Shown here: positions 36,108 through 44,854 of the stretch, piece by piece
How positions within the stretch are numbered: the stretch's first letter is position 1
Layout: every line of letters starts with the position of its first letter
Notes under the pieces: model-generated
Told to the model about the DNA's origin: nothing
Seen by the model: only the letters and a program-made list of their open reading frames with translations
The model's database searches: none
Translations under genes and position numbers: made by a program
Source of the DNA: Bacillota bacterium
GTDB lineage: Bacteria; Bacillota; Desulfotomaculia; Desulfotomaculales; Pelotomaculaceae
Direction of reading: 5' to 3'
NCBI GenBank assembly: GCA_029555205.1
Contig: JAKPTB010000104.1
Span: 104,870 to 168,869, forward strand
Length of the DNA stretch: 64,000 nucleotides

Positions 36108-36314
36108 TCACACGACTTAACATGATATCGGTAAGCACATTTGATATTTTACTACTTTCTCTGCTCCAGGTCAAGGGCTACATTCATGTTGTTTTTGTTT
36201 TCTTAAAGAGAATTCCCTCCCGCAAGCAAATGGACATATCCCCTCAAATCAAAAGATCATAGTTTTTTTTCGATACGAAGTCGCCCGGTCAGGTGGTTTT
36301 ACATTCCCGGTCCT

Positions 36315-37049
36315 TCACTCCTTAATTAAGATAAAAGTTCCGAATCCAAGATGTTTTTTATTTCTCATCATCAACCTTTTATATTTAATAAGCACACTCA
36401 AAGAGGCCGGGTCTAAAAAAACCTGTTCCTTTGGCCTAAACCAACAGGGATCCGGATTAAAGAGTTCTTTTAAACTCTCCAGCGCTCCGGGAAATTTGTT
36501 CTGCAGGGTCTTGACAAAAGTGAAGCCAGTGCTTTGAAAATAATTCAGCCATTCCTGGTAGGATGGTATCTGATTGAGCCCGCAGACACTCTTGAGTTCT
36601 TCCCTCTCATTCTCCGGCAGGGACCCATTGGCAAACATTTCTACACACACCAGATAACCCTTTTTTTTCAGCACCCTGAAGCACTCTTGAAGCGCCGCCC
36701 GGACCGGCAAAAAAATCAGTACCGACTCAATAATAACAAGGTCGGCGATGTTATCTTTAAAAGGCAGGTCAAGCATATCACCCAGAACAAAATGGACTTC
36801 CGCACCTTCTTGAAGTGCTCTTGACTTCGCTTTGGACAGCATAGTCTCAGAATTGTCCAGGGCAAAAACGTGGGCTCTGTAAGTCTTTGCCAGATGGCAG
36901 GCGGTTCTTCCTGAGCCGCACCCCAGATCCAGAATGACTTCGTCCTGGGCAATGGTGAAATTTCGTAAAATACCCAGGGTCCAGCTGAACCCCCCCGGGT
37001 GGAGGCTGCCGCCGCCAAGCGCGGTAATAGCCTTTAAATATGAGTTCAT
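36315..37049 (-). CDS. SAM-dependent methyltransferase (class I)
   Basis: About 244 residues. SAM-binding motif I is VILDLGCGSGRTACHLA, followed by VFALDNSETML (acidic loop) and VHFVLGDMLDLPFKDNIADLV. The rest resembles UbiE/COQ5-type small-molecule methyltransferases. A ribosome binding site (AGGAGG, AAGGG) precedes the ATG at 37049. It stands alone; the substrate is unknown. Confidence 0.85.
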   Translation of the reverse strand: MNSYLKAITALGGGSLHPGGFSWTLGILRNFTIAQDEVILDLGCGSGRTACHLAKTYRAHVFALDNSETMLSKAKSRALQEGAEVHFVLGDMLDLPFKDNIADLVIIESVLIFLPVRAALQECFRVLKKKGYLVCVEMFANGSLPENEREELKSVCGLNQIPSYQEWLNYFQSTGFTFVKTLQNKFPGALESLKELFNPDPCWFRPKEQVFLDPASLSVLIKYKRLMMRNKKHLGFGTFILIKE

Positions 37050-37135
37050 GGGCAATCCCTTCTCCTCCTGTTAATTCTACATCCTATGTTGCTCCACAGC
37101 ATTGAGTTACAGTCTTCACTTGATTTCCATTTAAC

Positions 37136-37162
37136 AAAAAAAGGCTCCCTCCCAGTGAGCCA
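37136..37162 (-). terminator. Terminator of the glycosyltransferase operon
   Basis: GGCTC-actgggagg-GAGCC hairpin followed on the minus strand by TTTTTTTGTT. It lies ~140 bases after the end of the mannosyltransferase-like gene. Confidence 0.7.
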
Positions 37163-37300
37163 TCTGTTCCTAAAAATAATACAAAAAAAACCGGGCGCCT
37201 CCGTTCCGCAACAGCTCGCCCGCTTCAGAACGGCCAGGTGAAAAATATAAATCAATCCACCTTGCCTAAATATGGTAAGTTTAAAATGTGGCTTAAAAAT

Positions 37301-38371
37301 CTAACTGATCCAGCGGCCTGCTACGAACAACGAACAGACAACCGAAAAAGCAATTATGGAAAGGACAGAGTAAGCAGTAACAAGGTTGTTTTTATGCAAC
37401 AGCCGGGCGAGGGTGATGTAACCGGGAAATAAAACGAGGATATATCTGGGCATGCCCAGGGGGACATTGCCCACCACGGATGAAAAGGGTATTAAAAAGC
37501 CCAGCACCAGGAAGATCAGCAGGGAGCGGTCCTCGACATATTTATAGCTGCGTACCACAAGGTAGAGAAACAGGAAGGCCATCCCCGACTCAAAAAGGGC
37601 ATAGAAATTATTCTGGTAATAAAAGATAGACAAATTTAGGAACTGGCCTGCGCCCGGGTATTGGAAATGGCGATAACCCCAGTATTCGGTGTTTAATGAG
37701 TGAGCGAAAGCGAGGGGATCGCCCGTATATTTCCACAAAACAAGCATAAACAATCCCAGAGATGCCGGGATTAAAAAAAGAGGCAGAGTTTTTCGGACAG
37801 AAAACCTGAAACCGTTTTCCCTGTACTGCAGATACAGGAAGGCTAAAAACAAAACTACACCGATGTTTCTGGTCAGGGCTGCACAGGCGCCCAGTAATGA
37901 TGCCGCCAGCCATTTGCCTCTCCTGGTATAGTAAAAAGCTCCCAAAGAAAAAGCTAAAAGAGGCGCTTCCGAGTAAATCGATGAAAAAAAGATGGCCGTA
38001 GGGAAAAAGAGCATTATGAAAACCGTGGTGGAAGCAATATCCTCACCGTAATCTTCTTTAACCAGATGATAAAGAAGGAAACATGCAATAAAAAGAGCCG
38101 TGTTGGATACTAATAAGCCGGCCTCCACACCGTTGCCGGTAATAAAAGTCATAAGCCGGATGAGCAGGGGAAACATGGGAAAAAAGGGAGCGCTGTTAAA
38201 GTCGTAACCCTGCCCGGCGATTCTTAAAAACCAGCCGGCATCCCAGTGAATTAAAGAATCCAGCACAACATTGGGATGCAGGTGTTCGAACTTGGAAGGT
38301 AGAATGGGATGGATGATATCTCTGGTCAGCCAGATAATAAATACAATATATAGCTTGTTTAAAATAAACAA
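37301..38371 (-). CDS. PIG-V/GPI-mannosyltransferase-like membrane glycosyltransferase
   Basis: 356 residues with about nine hydrophobic segments. HWDAGWFLRIAGQGYDF near the N-terminus is the conserved first loop of PIG-V-type (GT-C) mannosyltransferases; YRHFQYPGAGQFL and VGNVPLGMPRYILVLFPGY are further typical parts. It would use a polyprenyl-phosphate sugar on the outer face of the membrane. Together with the GtrA-like flippase and the GT2 gene upstream it forms a complete lipid-linked sugar transfer set. The TTG at 38371 has no clear ribosome binding site, so the start may lie a little upstream. Confidence 0.8.
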   Translation of the reverse strand: MFILNKLYIVFIIWLTRDIIHPILPSKFEHLHPNVVLDSLIHWDAGWFLRIAGQGYDFNSAPFFPMFPLLIRLMTFITGNGVEAGLLVSNTALFIACFLLYHLVKEDYGEDIASTTVFIMLFFPTAIFFSSIYSEAPLLAFSLGAFYYTRRGKWLAASLLGACAALTRNIGVVLFLAFLYLQYRENGFRFSVRKTLPLFLIPASLGLFMLVLWKYTGDPLAFAHSLNTEYWGYRHFQYPGAGQFLNLSIFYYQNNFYALFESGMAFLFLYLVVRSYKYVEDRSLLIFLVLGFLIPFSSVVGNVPLGMPRYILVLFPGYITLARLLHKNNLVTAYSVLSIIAFSVVCSLFVAGRWIS

Positions 38372-38407
38372 GTAGCCTGTACGAATTATGCTGTCTTTAA
38401 TATCCTT

Positions 38408-38830
38408 TTACCCCCCGGTTGTTTTCACTACAACTTTGCCTTTACGGAAAACCCAGAGCTTGCTGAGTGTAAAATTAAAGGCAAAGGTGATTGACGTTGC
38501 CAGGAATAAAGCCGCCAAATGAGGCAAATTCAGATTAAGCAGAACATAAATAGAGGCACTGTTGATACCCAGGCCCAAGGTGTTAACCAGTGTGAACTTC
38601 AGGAAGCGGCTGCCCTCATTTTCAGTGGGAGTTTTAAAGGTCCAACACCGGTTCAATAAAAAGCTGTTCACAACTCCGCAGAGGTAGCTGAAGCCTTTGG
38701 CAACCGAGTAAAATAGAATACTTTCACCTGGAAACAACCTGAGAATTACAAAGTAAACAGCCCAGTCAATAAAAGTATTAATACAACCTACAATGGAAAA
38801 TTTACACAGTTGAAGAACATTTTCCGTCAA
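38408..38830 (-). CDS. GtrA-family membrane protein
   Basis: 140 residues, four TM segments; QLCKFSIVGCINTFIDWAVY at the N-terminus is the classic GtrA pattern. GtrA-like proteins are thought to flip polyprenyl-phosphate-linked sugars across the membrane. Start TTG at 38830. It sits between the GT2 gene that would make the lipid-linked sugar and the GT-C that would use it. Confidence 0.9.
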   Translation of the reverse strand: MTENVLQLCKFSIVGCINTFIDWAVYFVILRLFPGESILFYSVAKGFSYLCGVVNSFLLNRCWTFKTPTENEGSRFLKFTLVNTLGLGINSASIYVLLNLNLPHLAALFLATSITFAFNFTLSKLWVFRKGKVVVKTTGG

Positions 38831-38943
38831 TACGCAAACCCCTTATTTAGTGATTTTAACAAGAGAGGAAGGAGCAAAACAGGGAGAGTAAGGCAATAGC
38901 CCGGCAATTTTTTAAGCATCTTTTTAAACATCCGGCCATATTA

Positions 38944-39645
38944 TCAGGACCTTGGAGAAAAACTGCTTCTTAGTTTAAACAGTTCTTTAAAAGCCTTAAA
39001 TATAACCGACAGCTTGGCTCCTGTCTGCTCACCTGCCACCCGTGGATAATGATTAACCCCGACCTCGGTTATAGTATAACCCTTTGCCCTTGCTTTAGCG
39101 AGGATCTCTGTATCAATCAGGGCGCCTTGCGAAGTGAGGGTTATTTCATCAAAGATCTTGCGCTTATAAAGCTTAAAGGCTGAATCAACATCTGAAACAT
39201 TAATTTTAAACAGGGCGTTTACAAGAACTCCCCACAAAAAGGCGTTAATTTTACGAATCAGTGAATCCTGCCTGCGGATGCGGTAACCGGATACAATATC
39301 TGACTTTTCAATTAAGGGAAGCAGTTTGGTTATTTCTTCAATTTTGAATTGTCCGTCACCGTCAGTATAGAAAACCAGCTCTTTTGTTGCATTTTCAAAT
39401 CCTGTCCGAAGAGCTGCCCCGTATCCCCTGTTATGCTCATGATGGATTACCCGGATAAACGGATTTTCCTTTGCCAGCCGGTCTGCAATCGCGGTTGTGT
39501 TATCCTTACTCCCATCATTTACAATGATGATTTCAAAATCGTCAAAGAGCCGTCCGGCTACTTCCAGGGCCTCCCTGGTAACCCTTTCAACATTTTGTTC
39601 TTCGTTGTAGCACGGAAAAAAAATTGTGATAGAATATCTTTTCAT
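38944..39645 (-). CDS. GT2 glycosyltransferase (polyprenyl-phosphate sugar synthase type)
   Basis: About 233 residues without TM segments. GT-A fold motifs: ITIFFPCYNEEQNV, IIIVNDGSKDNT, EHNRGYGAALRTGFENA, and FYTDGDGQF (the DxD). It resembles dolichyl/undecaprenyl-phosphate mannose or glucose synthases. The ATG at 39645 follows GGTGAGG. First gene of the operon with gtrA and the GT-C gene. Confidence 0.9.
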   Translation of the reverse strand: MKRYSITIFFPCYNEEQNVERVTREALEVAGRLFDDFEIIIVNDGSKDNTTAIADRLAKENPFIRVIHHEHNRGYGAALRTGFENATKELVFYTDGDGQFKIEEITKLLPLIEKSDIVSGYRIRRQDSLIRKINAFLWGVLVNALFKINVSDVDSAFKLYKRKIFDEITLTSQGALIDTEILAKARAKGYTITEVGVNHYPRVAGEQTGAKLSVIFKAFKELFKLRSSFSPRS

Positions 39646-39833
39646 AGCCCTCACCTATTTTGTATGAATTGATTTCATACCATATATTGCCTTCGACATA
39701 TTTGTCCTACTTCCTCCTTTGAGCTGCCGTTGATTCCTCTTTGCTATAAGTTTTAATTATTAGAATATTTTTTATACAAGCTTGACTTGGTTTTTGCAAT
39801 AAAATATCATAAAAGTAAGCTAGGAGGGATCAA

Positions 39834-40127
39834 ATGAGCGCTGTAGAAGTAAGAGGATTTGGTGACATATTAAAAATCTTTCAAGAGAGGAACTGGCCTC
39901 TTCCCCTGTCCTTTGAGCTTAATGAACCCACTACAACCGGAGAACTGGCTAAAATGCTCGACCTGCCCTATGACAAGATCGAGGTGGTCTTTGTTAACGG
40001 TCTGGCAAACGGCATGGATTATCCGGTAAAGCCCGGGGATCGTGTAGCCTTCGTACCACCCGGCACGCCTGGACCGTACCGGGTCTTCCTTGGCTTTGTA
40101 CAAAAAAAGAACGAAGCATCCAATTGA
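39834..40127 (+). CDS. MoaD/ThiS-like beta-grasp protein without a C-terminal Gly-Gly
   Basis: 97 residues with the ubiquitin-like pattern (FELNEPTTTGELAKMLDL ... VFVNGLANGMDYPVKPGDRVAFVPP). Sulfur-carrier members end in Gly-Gly, which is adenylated; this one continues as PGPYRVFLGFVQKKNEASN, so it is unlikely to carry sulfur as such. TAGGAGGG lies seven bases before the ATG. It is followed by a terminator and has no MoaE/ThiF neighbour. Role unknown. Confidence 0.8.
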   Translation: MSAVEVRGFGDILKIFQERNWPLPLSFELNEPTTTGELAKMLDLPYDKIEVVFVNGLANGMDYPVKPGDRVAFVPPGTPGPYRVFLGFVQKKNEASN

Positions 40128-40218
40128 ATATGTCCATATTGAATGTGTTCACAAATAGAACAGCCATTGTGTTCCCTTATTGATCTTGCATTGACCCGGG
40201 GTGTTCTAAAGTGACACA

Positions 40219-40251
40219 AAGAAGGCGACTATCCTGCGCCTTCTTTTTTTT
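40219..40251 (+). terminator. Terminator
   Basis: GAAGGCG-actatcctg-CGCCTTC followed by T8, about 95 bases after the MoaD-like gene. Confidence 0.85.
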
Positions 40252-40388
40252 AGGAAAATTCTTTTTCATAATAATTTTCATTATGTTACCGTAACTGTCA
40301 TAAATTCCTTCCTTATTCGCAGAAGAAGTATAACTTAATTTAACTTTTAACATAATAAAGATATCACAACATCTAGGAGGAGTTAATC

Positions 40389-40619
40389 ATGGAATGGTTA
40401 AACAGAATCGTCTTAGCTCTAATCATTATCGGCGCATTGAATTGGTTGCTGGTGGGCCTGTTTGAATGGGACCTAATCACTGCCCTGTTCGGAGGTGAAA
40501 CACTAAGACAGGCCTCCATGCTAAGTAAAGTTATTTACACCCTGGTTGGTTTATCCGGCCTCTATGCCATTTCCTTCTTTTTCAGAGAAAACGCTGCTGT
40601 CAGAACTAATCAAAAATAA
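40389..40619 (+). CDS. DUF378 small membrane protein
   Basis: 76 residues with two TM segments; LNRIVLALIIIGALNWLLVG, LFGGE and YTLVGLSGLYAI are the DUF378 (YuzA-like) signature. Function unknown. Start ATG nine bases after AGGAGG. It has its own terminator. Confidence 0.9.
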   Translation: MEWLNRIVLALIIIGALNWLLVGLFEWDLITALFGGETLRQASMLSKVIYTLVGLSGLYAISFFFRENAAVRTNQK

Positions 40620-40679
40620 TCAGAAATAATAAGTAATCATAATTAAGAATTGAAACCCATTAAAAAATATTTTTATAAA

Positions 40680-40711
40680 AAGGTGCAGGATCTCCCCGCA
40701 CCTTCCTTTTT
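40680..40711 (+). terminator. Terminator after the DUF378 gene
   Basis: AAGGTGC-aggatctcccc-GCACCTT followed by CCTTTTT. Confidence 0.8.
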
Positions 40712-40797
40712 GTCAGGAGGGAAAAATTTTTTGATGCATACGACAGGCAGAAACTGTCCATAATACAATTTAAATCAAATAAGGAGGTATTTTGTTA

Positions 40798-40947
40798 ATG
40801 ACTCCCAATAAGAAAGACAGGCGAAAGTCTCCTGAAACCATAACCCCGGTAACAGACGAAAGCGATGTTTCCCTGGAAGAGGAGAATTGCAGTGAATCCT
40901 GCTCAAAATCCGGAATATCCGGGAATAATGACAATGCCACCTGTTAA
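40798..40947 (+). CDS. Small acidic Cys-containing protein, 49 aa (unknown)
   Basis: ATG at 40798 ten bases after AAGGAGG (an in-frame TTG at 40792 is also possible), 49 codons, and a terminator directly after the stop. The protein starts basic (NKKDRRKSPE) and continues acidic with SLEEENCSESCSKSG, carrying CxxxC. The tight set of ribosome binding site, frame and terminator supports a real gene. No family recognised. Confidence 0.6.
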   Translation: MTPNKKDRRKSPETITPVTDESDVSLEEENCSESCSKSGISGNNDNATC

Positions 40948-40977
40948 AGAGACCTTTTCTAAAGGTCTCTTTTTTTA
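40948..40977 (+). terminator. Terminator after the 49-aa gene
   Basis: AGAGACCTTT-tct-AAAGGTCTCT followed by T7. Confidence 0.9.
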
Positions 40978-41065
40978 GCTGAAGCATCCTTACGGGGTTG
41001 CCACCGCATGGAACTAATGCTATATTGGGATTACCTAACAACTATTTTGATGAGGTGATGTCACC

Positions 41066-41326
41066 ATGAATCAGGTTAAGAATTACAAAAGTGACTACCG
41101 GGTCAATGTTATCAACAACAGCACAATTATCAGCATCGAGATTACCTGCTGCGGTAAGCACATCGGAGAGATGCGCTTTAAAGACGGAGAAACAAAAAAA
41201 TGCCCGCTTTGCGGCACAATCCACCTGATCAGAATTCAACACAACCACTTCCACATCCGCTCCTTGAAGGCCGGCGCAAATGAAGTTGAAACCCCTTATG
41301 AGCTTAGAAAAGAAAAGGCTTTATAG
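41066..41326 (+). CDS. Small zinc-ribbon-like protein, 86 aa
   Basis: 86 residues with ISIEITCCGKHIGEM and KKCPLCGTIHLI: CC and CPLC could form a zinc knuckle. No family recognised. GAGGTGA lies about eight bases before the ATG. Its 3' end overlaps the convergent repressor gene by 6 bases. Confidence 0.65.
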   Translation: MNQVKNYKSDYRVNVINNSTIISIEITCCGKHIGEMRFKDGETKKCPLCGTIHLIRIQHNHFHIRSLKAGANEVETPYELRKEKAL

Positions 41327-41989
41327 AGCCCGGGAAGGGCTGGTGGGAAATTTAAAAACACCTGCGTAAACACCCTGGATAGCCAGTTCAGTCTCACTCT
41401 CAAGTATGATCGGAAGATATTGCGGGTTTGCGGCACAAAGATAGATTTTGCCGCTTTTATCCTTAACAAATTTTTTTAAAGTATTTTCCTTACCATGAAT
41501 CAGGGCACAGATAATCTGACCATTAAAATCCACGTGGGACTGACGGCGAATCAACACCAGATCACCGTCACATATCCCCTCGCCCGCCATCGAGTCACCT
41601 TGAACCTGGAGAGCAAAATCCACCTCTCCCGTCACAATCTGAGGCAAGGGCAGGCAACCGATAACCATTTGAGTAGAAACCAGCGGTTCCCCGGCCTGAA
41701 CAGTTCCCAAAACTGGAATGTTTTTTAGACTGTAAACTTCTTGCTTAGCCAATTTGGTTAAGGGTGTGTTATTATTGCCTTTCGGGCCGCCGGCGGACAG
41801 GAAATAATCCACCGGTTTCTCTAAAGCTGCCGCCAGGCGAAAGAGATCCTCAATATTAATTTTCCTCTTTCCCTTTTCGTAATAATTAATGGCAGTGGCC
41901 GTAACACCAATCCTGGCGCCCAATTCCGCCTGGGAAATGAATTTTTCCTCCCTGGCCTTTTTAATCCTGGCCCCAATTAAAGCATACAT
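41321..41989 (-). CDS. HTH-XRE / S24 peptidase repressor (LexA-like, self-cleaving)
   Basis: 222 residues: an XRE helix-turn-helix (SQAELGARIGVTATAINYYEKGKR), a linker, then an S24 domain with a likely cleavage site VQAGEP (Ala-Gly), catalytic Ser in GDSMAGEGI and Lys in HGKENTLKKF. Such proteins are self-cleaving repressors of the cI type rather than canonical LexA, whose N-terminal fold differs. It stands alone, with no phage genes around. Targets are unknown. Start ATG follows AAGGAAGG. Confidence 0.88.
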   Translation of the reverse strand: MYALIGARIKKAREEKFISQAELGARIGVTATAINYYEKGKRKINIEDLFRLAAALEKPVDYFLSAGGPKGNNNTPLTKLAKQEVYSLKNIPVLGTVQAGEPLVSTQMVIGCLPLPQIVTGEVDFALQVQGDSMAGEGICDGDLVLIRRQSHVDFNGQIICALIHGKENTLKKFVKDKSGKIYLCAANPQYLPIILESETELAIQGVYAGVFKFPTSPSRAL

Positions 41990-42544
41990 TTAAAGTGTCC
42001 TTCCTGTGCATCCAGTTTTACTTACTGGTTTTTTTACAGGTAATACTCCTTACCACCAGCATCAAAAAATAAAATTCATATTACCTCTTTGCGATAAACT
42101 TTATCCAAATCCCCATCAATACCTATGGATCTTCTAAATAGTTTAAGCAAAGAATCCTTATACTTTTCTACATCCCCAATTTTAAATTAATCACCAGTTC
42201 CTTCCTCCATAATAGATTACATTTATTTTTCCCTTCACCTTATTTCCACCCCTTGCTGAGGTAACTGCAGCCAGCTCAATCTTAATATGGTTAATGACAT
42301 CGCTCCTATATCACAATCTAATTCTTTTTATTTTCCTGTCGAAAATTTTCTGTGTGATTTCTACATTTACTTATTTACTTCTTCTTAATTATTTGTTAAT
42401 CCTTTTCATTTATCTGCTACTTTCAAAGCTGCAGCAGCAGCCCAATCAAATCAATCCGAATCAAGAACTTGACATTTTATTATTTCCTGATATAAGTAAT
42501 ATTGATTACTAATTAAGAATAATTATTGTTTAGGGGGCGAGTCC
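41990..42544. other. AT-rich non-coding stretch
   Basis: About 550 bases, very A+T-rich. A 72-codon frame at 42294-42512 is hydrophobic by composition and lacks a ribosome binding site; it looks spurious. AT-rich dyads just before zur (TAAGAATAATTATTG) may be a Fur-family operator, but I cannot match it to the Zur consensus. Confidence 0.4.
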
Positions 42545-42973
42545 TTGAAGGAAGAGCATCTCATTGAAAAGCTGCGCATGAACGGATATAAAATAACACC
42601 CCAGCGGCAGGAAATCCTTAAGGCTATTCTTTCCTGTCCTGTACCACAGAGCGCCGAGGAAATTCACCAAAAAGTCACTGAAAAACATCCCAGCATCAGC
42701 CTGGATACGGTTTACCGCAACTTAAATGTCCTTTTGAGCATTAATCTGATCTGCAAATTTAACTATAAGGAGGGAAAAAGCAGCTACGAGATAAACAGAG
42801 GAAACAATCATCACCATCATCTTGTCTGTCTAAAATGCGGCACCGCAGAGCCGGTTGATTTCTGTCCGCTGAAATATATTGATCAGAAAAAAATCTTGCA
42901 GGAAAAAGACTTCGAAATCAAGGAACACCGTTTCGAAATCTATGGATATTGCGCCACCTGTAAAAATAATTGA
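42545..42973 (+). CDS. zur: Fur-family repressor, probable Zur
   Basis: 142 residues: winged helix (ITPQRQEILKAIL, SISLDTVYRNLNVL), His-rich NNHHHHLVCLKCG, and C-terminal CATCKNN, so the two CxxC structural zinc motifs are present. TTG start at 42545 after GGGGGCGAG. It directly precedes znuA, znuC and znuB, which makes zinc the likely effector; PerR or Fur identity cannot be excluded from the protein alone. Confidence 0.85.
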   Translation: MKEEHLIEKLRMNGYKITPQRQEILKAILSCPVPQSAEEIHQKVTEKHPSISLDTVYRNLNVLLSINLICKFNYKEGKSSYEINRGNNHHHHLVCLKCGTAEPVDFCPLKYIDQKKILQEKDFEIKEHRFEIYGYCATCKNN

Positions 42974-43003
42974 CCTGCAAGCATGATAGGAGGGGTTTGG
43001 TCC

Positions 43004-44104
43004 GTGTTCCAATACTTTGTTACGAAAAGGAAGCGTGAAAAGCCTCAGCAAAATCCTGCCGGGCCGGCACGCAACTCCTTCAGCGGGTTTTGCACTGCTG
43101 TCACTGCTCTATTTTTGATCGTGACCTGTCTGTTTTTTTCCGGTTGCGCCGGGCAAAAAGAGACACCGGCAAGCAATTCCCAGGACTTTCAGCCGGTCAA
43201 AGTTTTTTGTACAATCTACCCGCTCTATGATTTTGCCAAAAACATCGGCAAGGATAAAATAGACCTTTCCTGCCTGGTGCCGCCCGGCACGGAACCCCAT
43301 GAGTGGGAACCTTCACCCAGGGACCTGGCGTCAATTCAGGAAGCCAATCTTTTTGTGTATTGCGGGGCGGGCATGGAAAGCTGGGTCGATAAGGTGTTGA
43401 ATGTGGTAACCGGACCGGAGTTGTACATAGTGAACGCCAGTAGTGGTATCCAGTTGATTGCCGGCCAGGGGGATGAAAATGAGAACAGCGTCAAACCACA
43501 GAATAGCGGCGATGGGTCTGAAGAGCAGGCCTCTCTAAATAACTCCGGAGACCTGCGGAAAGACCATTCAACAACAGACCCGCATATCTGGCTAGACCCC
43601 GTCAACGCTATGAAAATAGTTGAAAACATCGCTGCCGGCCTGGTTCAGGCCGACCCCGGAAACAAGCTTTTTTATGAAACCAATGCCCGGGAGTACCTGA
43701 AAAAACTGGAGGCCATTCATAACGATTACCATAACGGGCTGGCCTGTACCGCACACAGGGAATTTATAACCTCCCATGCCGCCTTCGGCTATCTGGCCAG
43801 GCGCTACGGCCTGGTCCAGGTACCCATCAGGGGCCTTTCCCCTGAAGTTGAGCCGGCCCCGGCCCGGATGGCTGAAATAATAAAACTGATTAACGAAAAA
43901 AAGATCCGCTATATTTTCTTTGAGACACTGGTGAGCCCCAAGGTAGCACAAATCATTGCCGCTGAAACCGGCGCCAGAACCCTGGTTCTAAACCCCCTGG
44001 GCAGTCTTACAACGGACGAAATAAATGCCGGCAAGGATTACCTGACGGTGATGCGGGAAAACCTTGTAAATTTACAAAAAGCCCTTGAGGTGGTGGAATC
44101 ATGA
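43004..44104 (+). CDS. znuA: Zinc ABC transporter substrate-binding lipoprotein, ZnuA
   Basis: 366 residues. GTG at 43004 follows TAGGAGGGG by eight bases; the ATG at 42983 would put that site inside the gene. Lipoprotein signal ending FFSGC. Cluster A-I (ZnuA-type) ligands: GTEPHEWEPSP, DPHIWLDP, and TSHAAFGYLARRYGL; a low-complexity linker rich in Asn, Ser and Glu precedes DPHIWLDP, where ZnuA proteins often carry a His-rich loop. Captures Zn2+ (or Mn2+) outside the cell. ATGA overlap with znuC. Confidence 0.9.
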   Translation: MFQYFVTKRKREKPQQNPAGPARNSFSGFCTAVTALFLIVTCLFFSGCAGQKETPASNSQDFQPVKVFCTIYPLYDFAKNIGKDKIDLSCLVPPGTEPHEWEPSPRDLASIQEANLFVYCGAGMESWVDKVLNVVTGPELYIVNASSGIQLIAGQGDENENSVKPQNSGDGSEEQASLNNSGDLRKDHSTTDPHIWLDPVNAMKIVENIAAGLVQADPGNKLFYETNAREYLKKLEAIHNDYHNGLACTAHREFITSHAAFGYLARRYGLVQVPIRGLSPEVEPAPARMAEIIKLINEKKIRYIFFETLVSPKVAQIIAAETGARTLVLNPLGSLTTDEINAGKDYLTVMRENLVNLQKALEVVES

Positions 44105-44835
44105 GCACTGCCAGGCCTGTTCTAGAAATAGAAAACGTCAATTTCAGCTATGGCTGTCACCCTGTCCTGGAAGGGATTAGTCTCTCTGTGCAGCCCGGCG
44201 AATCCGTAGGGATAACCGGCCCTAACGGGGCTGGTAAAAGCACCTTGCTGAAACTTGTTGCGGGGCTTTTGAAGCCTGCCAGCGGCAGCATCAAACTATT
44301 CGGCCGGCCCCTGAATGAGTTTAAAGAGCATGGAAGGTTGAGTTATATTCCCCAAAAGGCTGGTTTCATCAATAGCGGCTTTCCCTCCACTGTGGAAGAG
44401 GTCGTTCTGGCCGGGCGCATCAGCCGGCGGGGGCTCTTTCATTATTATAACAGGGAGGACCGTTCCATTGCCAGGGAGGCTCTGGGGGAGGTAGGTATGG
44501 CTGAGCACCTTCATAAACCCATCGGCTCCCTTTCGGGCGGGCAGCAGCAGCGCGTGTTCATTGCCCGGGCCCTGGCGGGGCACCCGGAGTTGTTGCTCCT
44601 GGACGAACCAACGGCGGGTATGGACCCGGAAAACCAGGCCCGCTTTTATTCCCTTTTAAAGGATCTGGTCATTCAAAAAGGGCTTACCCTGATGCTTGTT
44701 TCCCATGACCTGGAAGCTATATCAACAGTAGTGGACCGCCAGGTATGTCTTGACCGGCACCTTTGCTCCTGCTGTCACAGTTTGAGTGACTCTCCGCAAG
44801 GTGCGACCTGCACCAAAAGACTCTGGAGCGCCTGA
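44101..44835 (+). CDS. znuC: Zinc ABC transporter ATPase, ZnuC
   Basis: 244 residues: Walker A GPNGAGKST, signature LSGGQQQRVFIARAL, Walker B LLLLDEPTAGMDP, His switch VSHDLEAIS. The C-terminal tail has several Cys (HLCSCCHSL ... GATCTK), often seen in this family. Overlaps znuA by 4 bases, followed by znuB after 19 bases. Confidence 0.93.
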   Translation: MSTARPVLEIENVNFSYGCHPVLEGISLSVQPGESVGITGPNGAGKSTLLKLVAGLLKPASGSIKLFGRPLNEFKEHGRLSYIPQKAGFINSGFPSTVEEVVLAGRISRRGLFHYYNREDRSIAREALGEVGMAEHLHKPIGSLSGGQQQRVFIARALAGHPELLLLDEPTAGMDPENQARFYSLLKDLVIQKGLTLMLVSHDLEAISTVVDRQVCLDRHLCSCCHSLSDSPQGATCTKRLWSA

Positions 44836-44854
44836 TTGACGGGAGGGAAAGCTC

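Noticed and set aside
42294..42512. Possible 72-residue hydrophobic protein
   Set aside because: AT-rich composition alone gives Leu/Ile/Phe-rich frames; no ribosome binding site.
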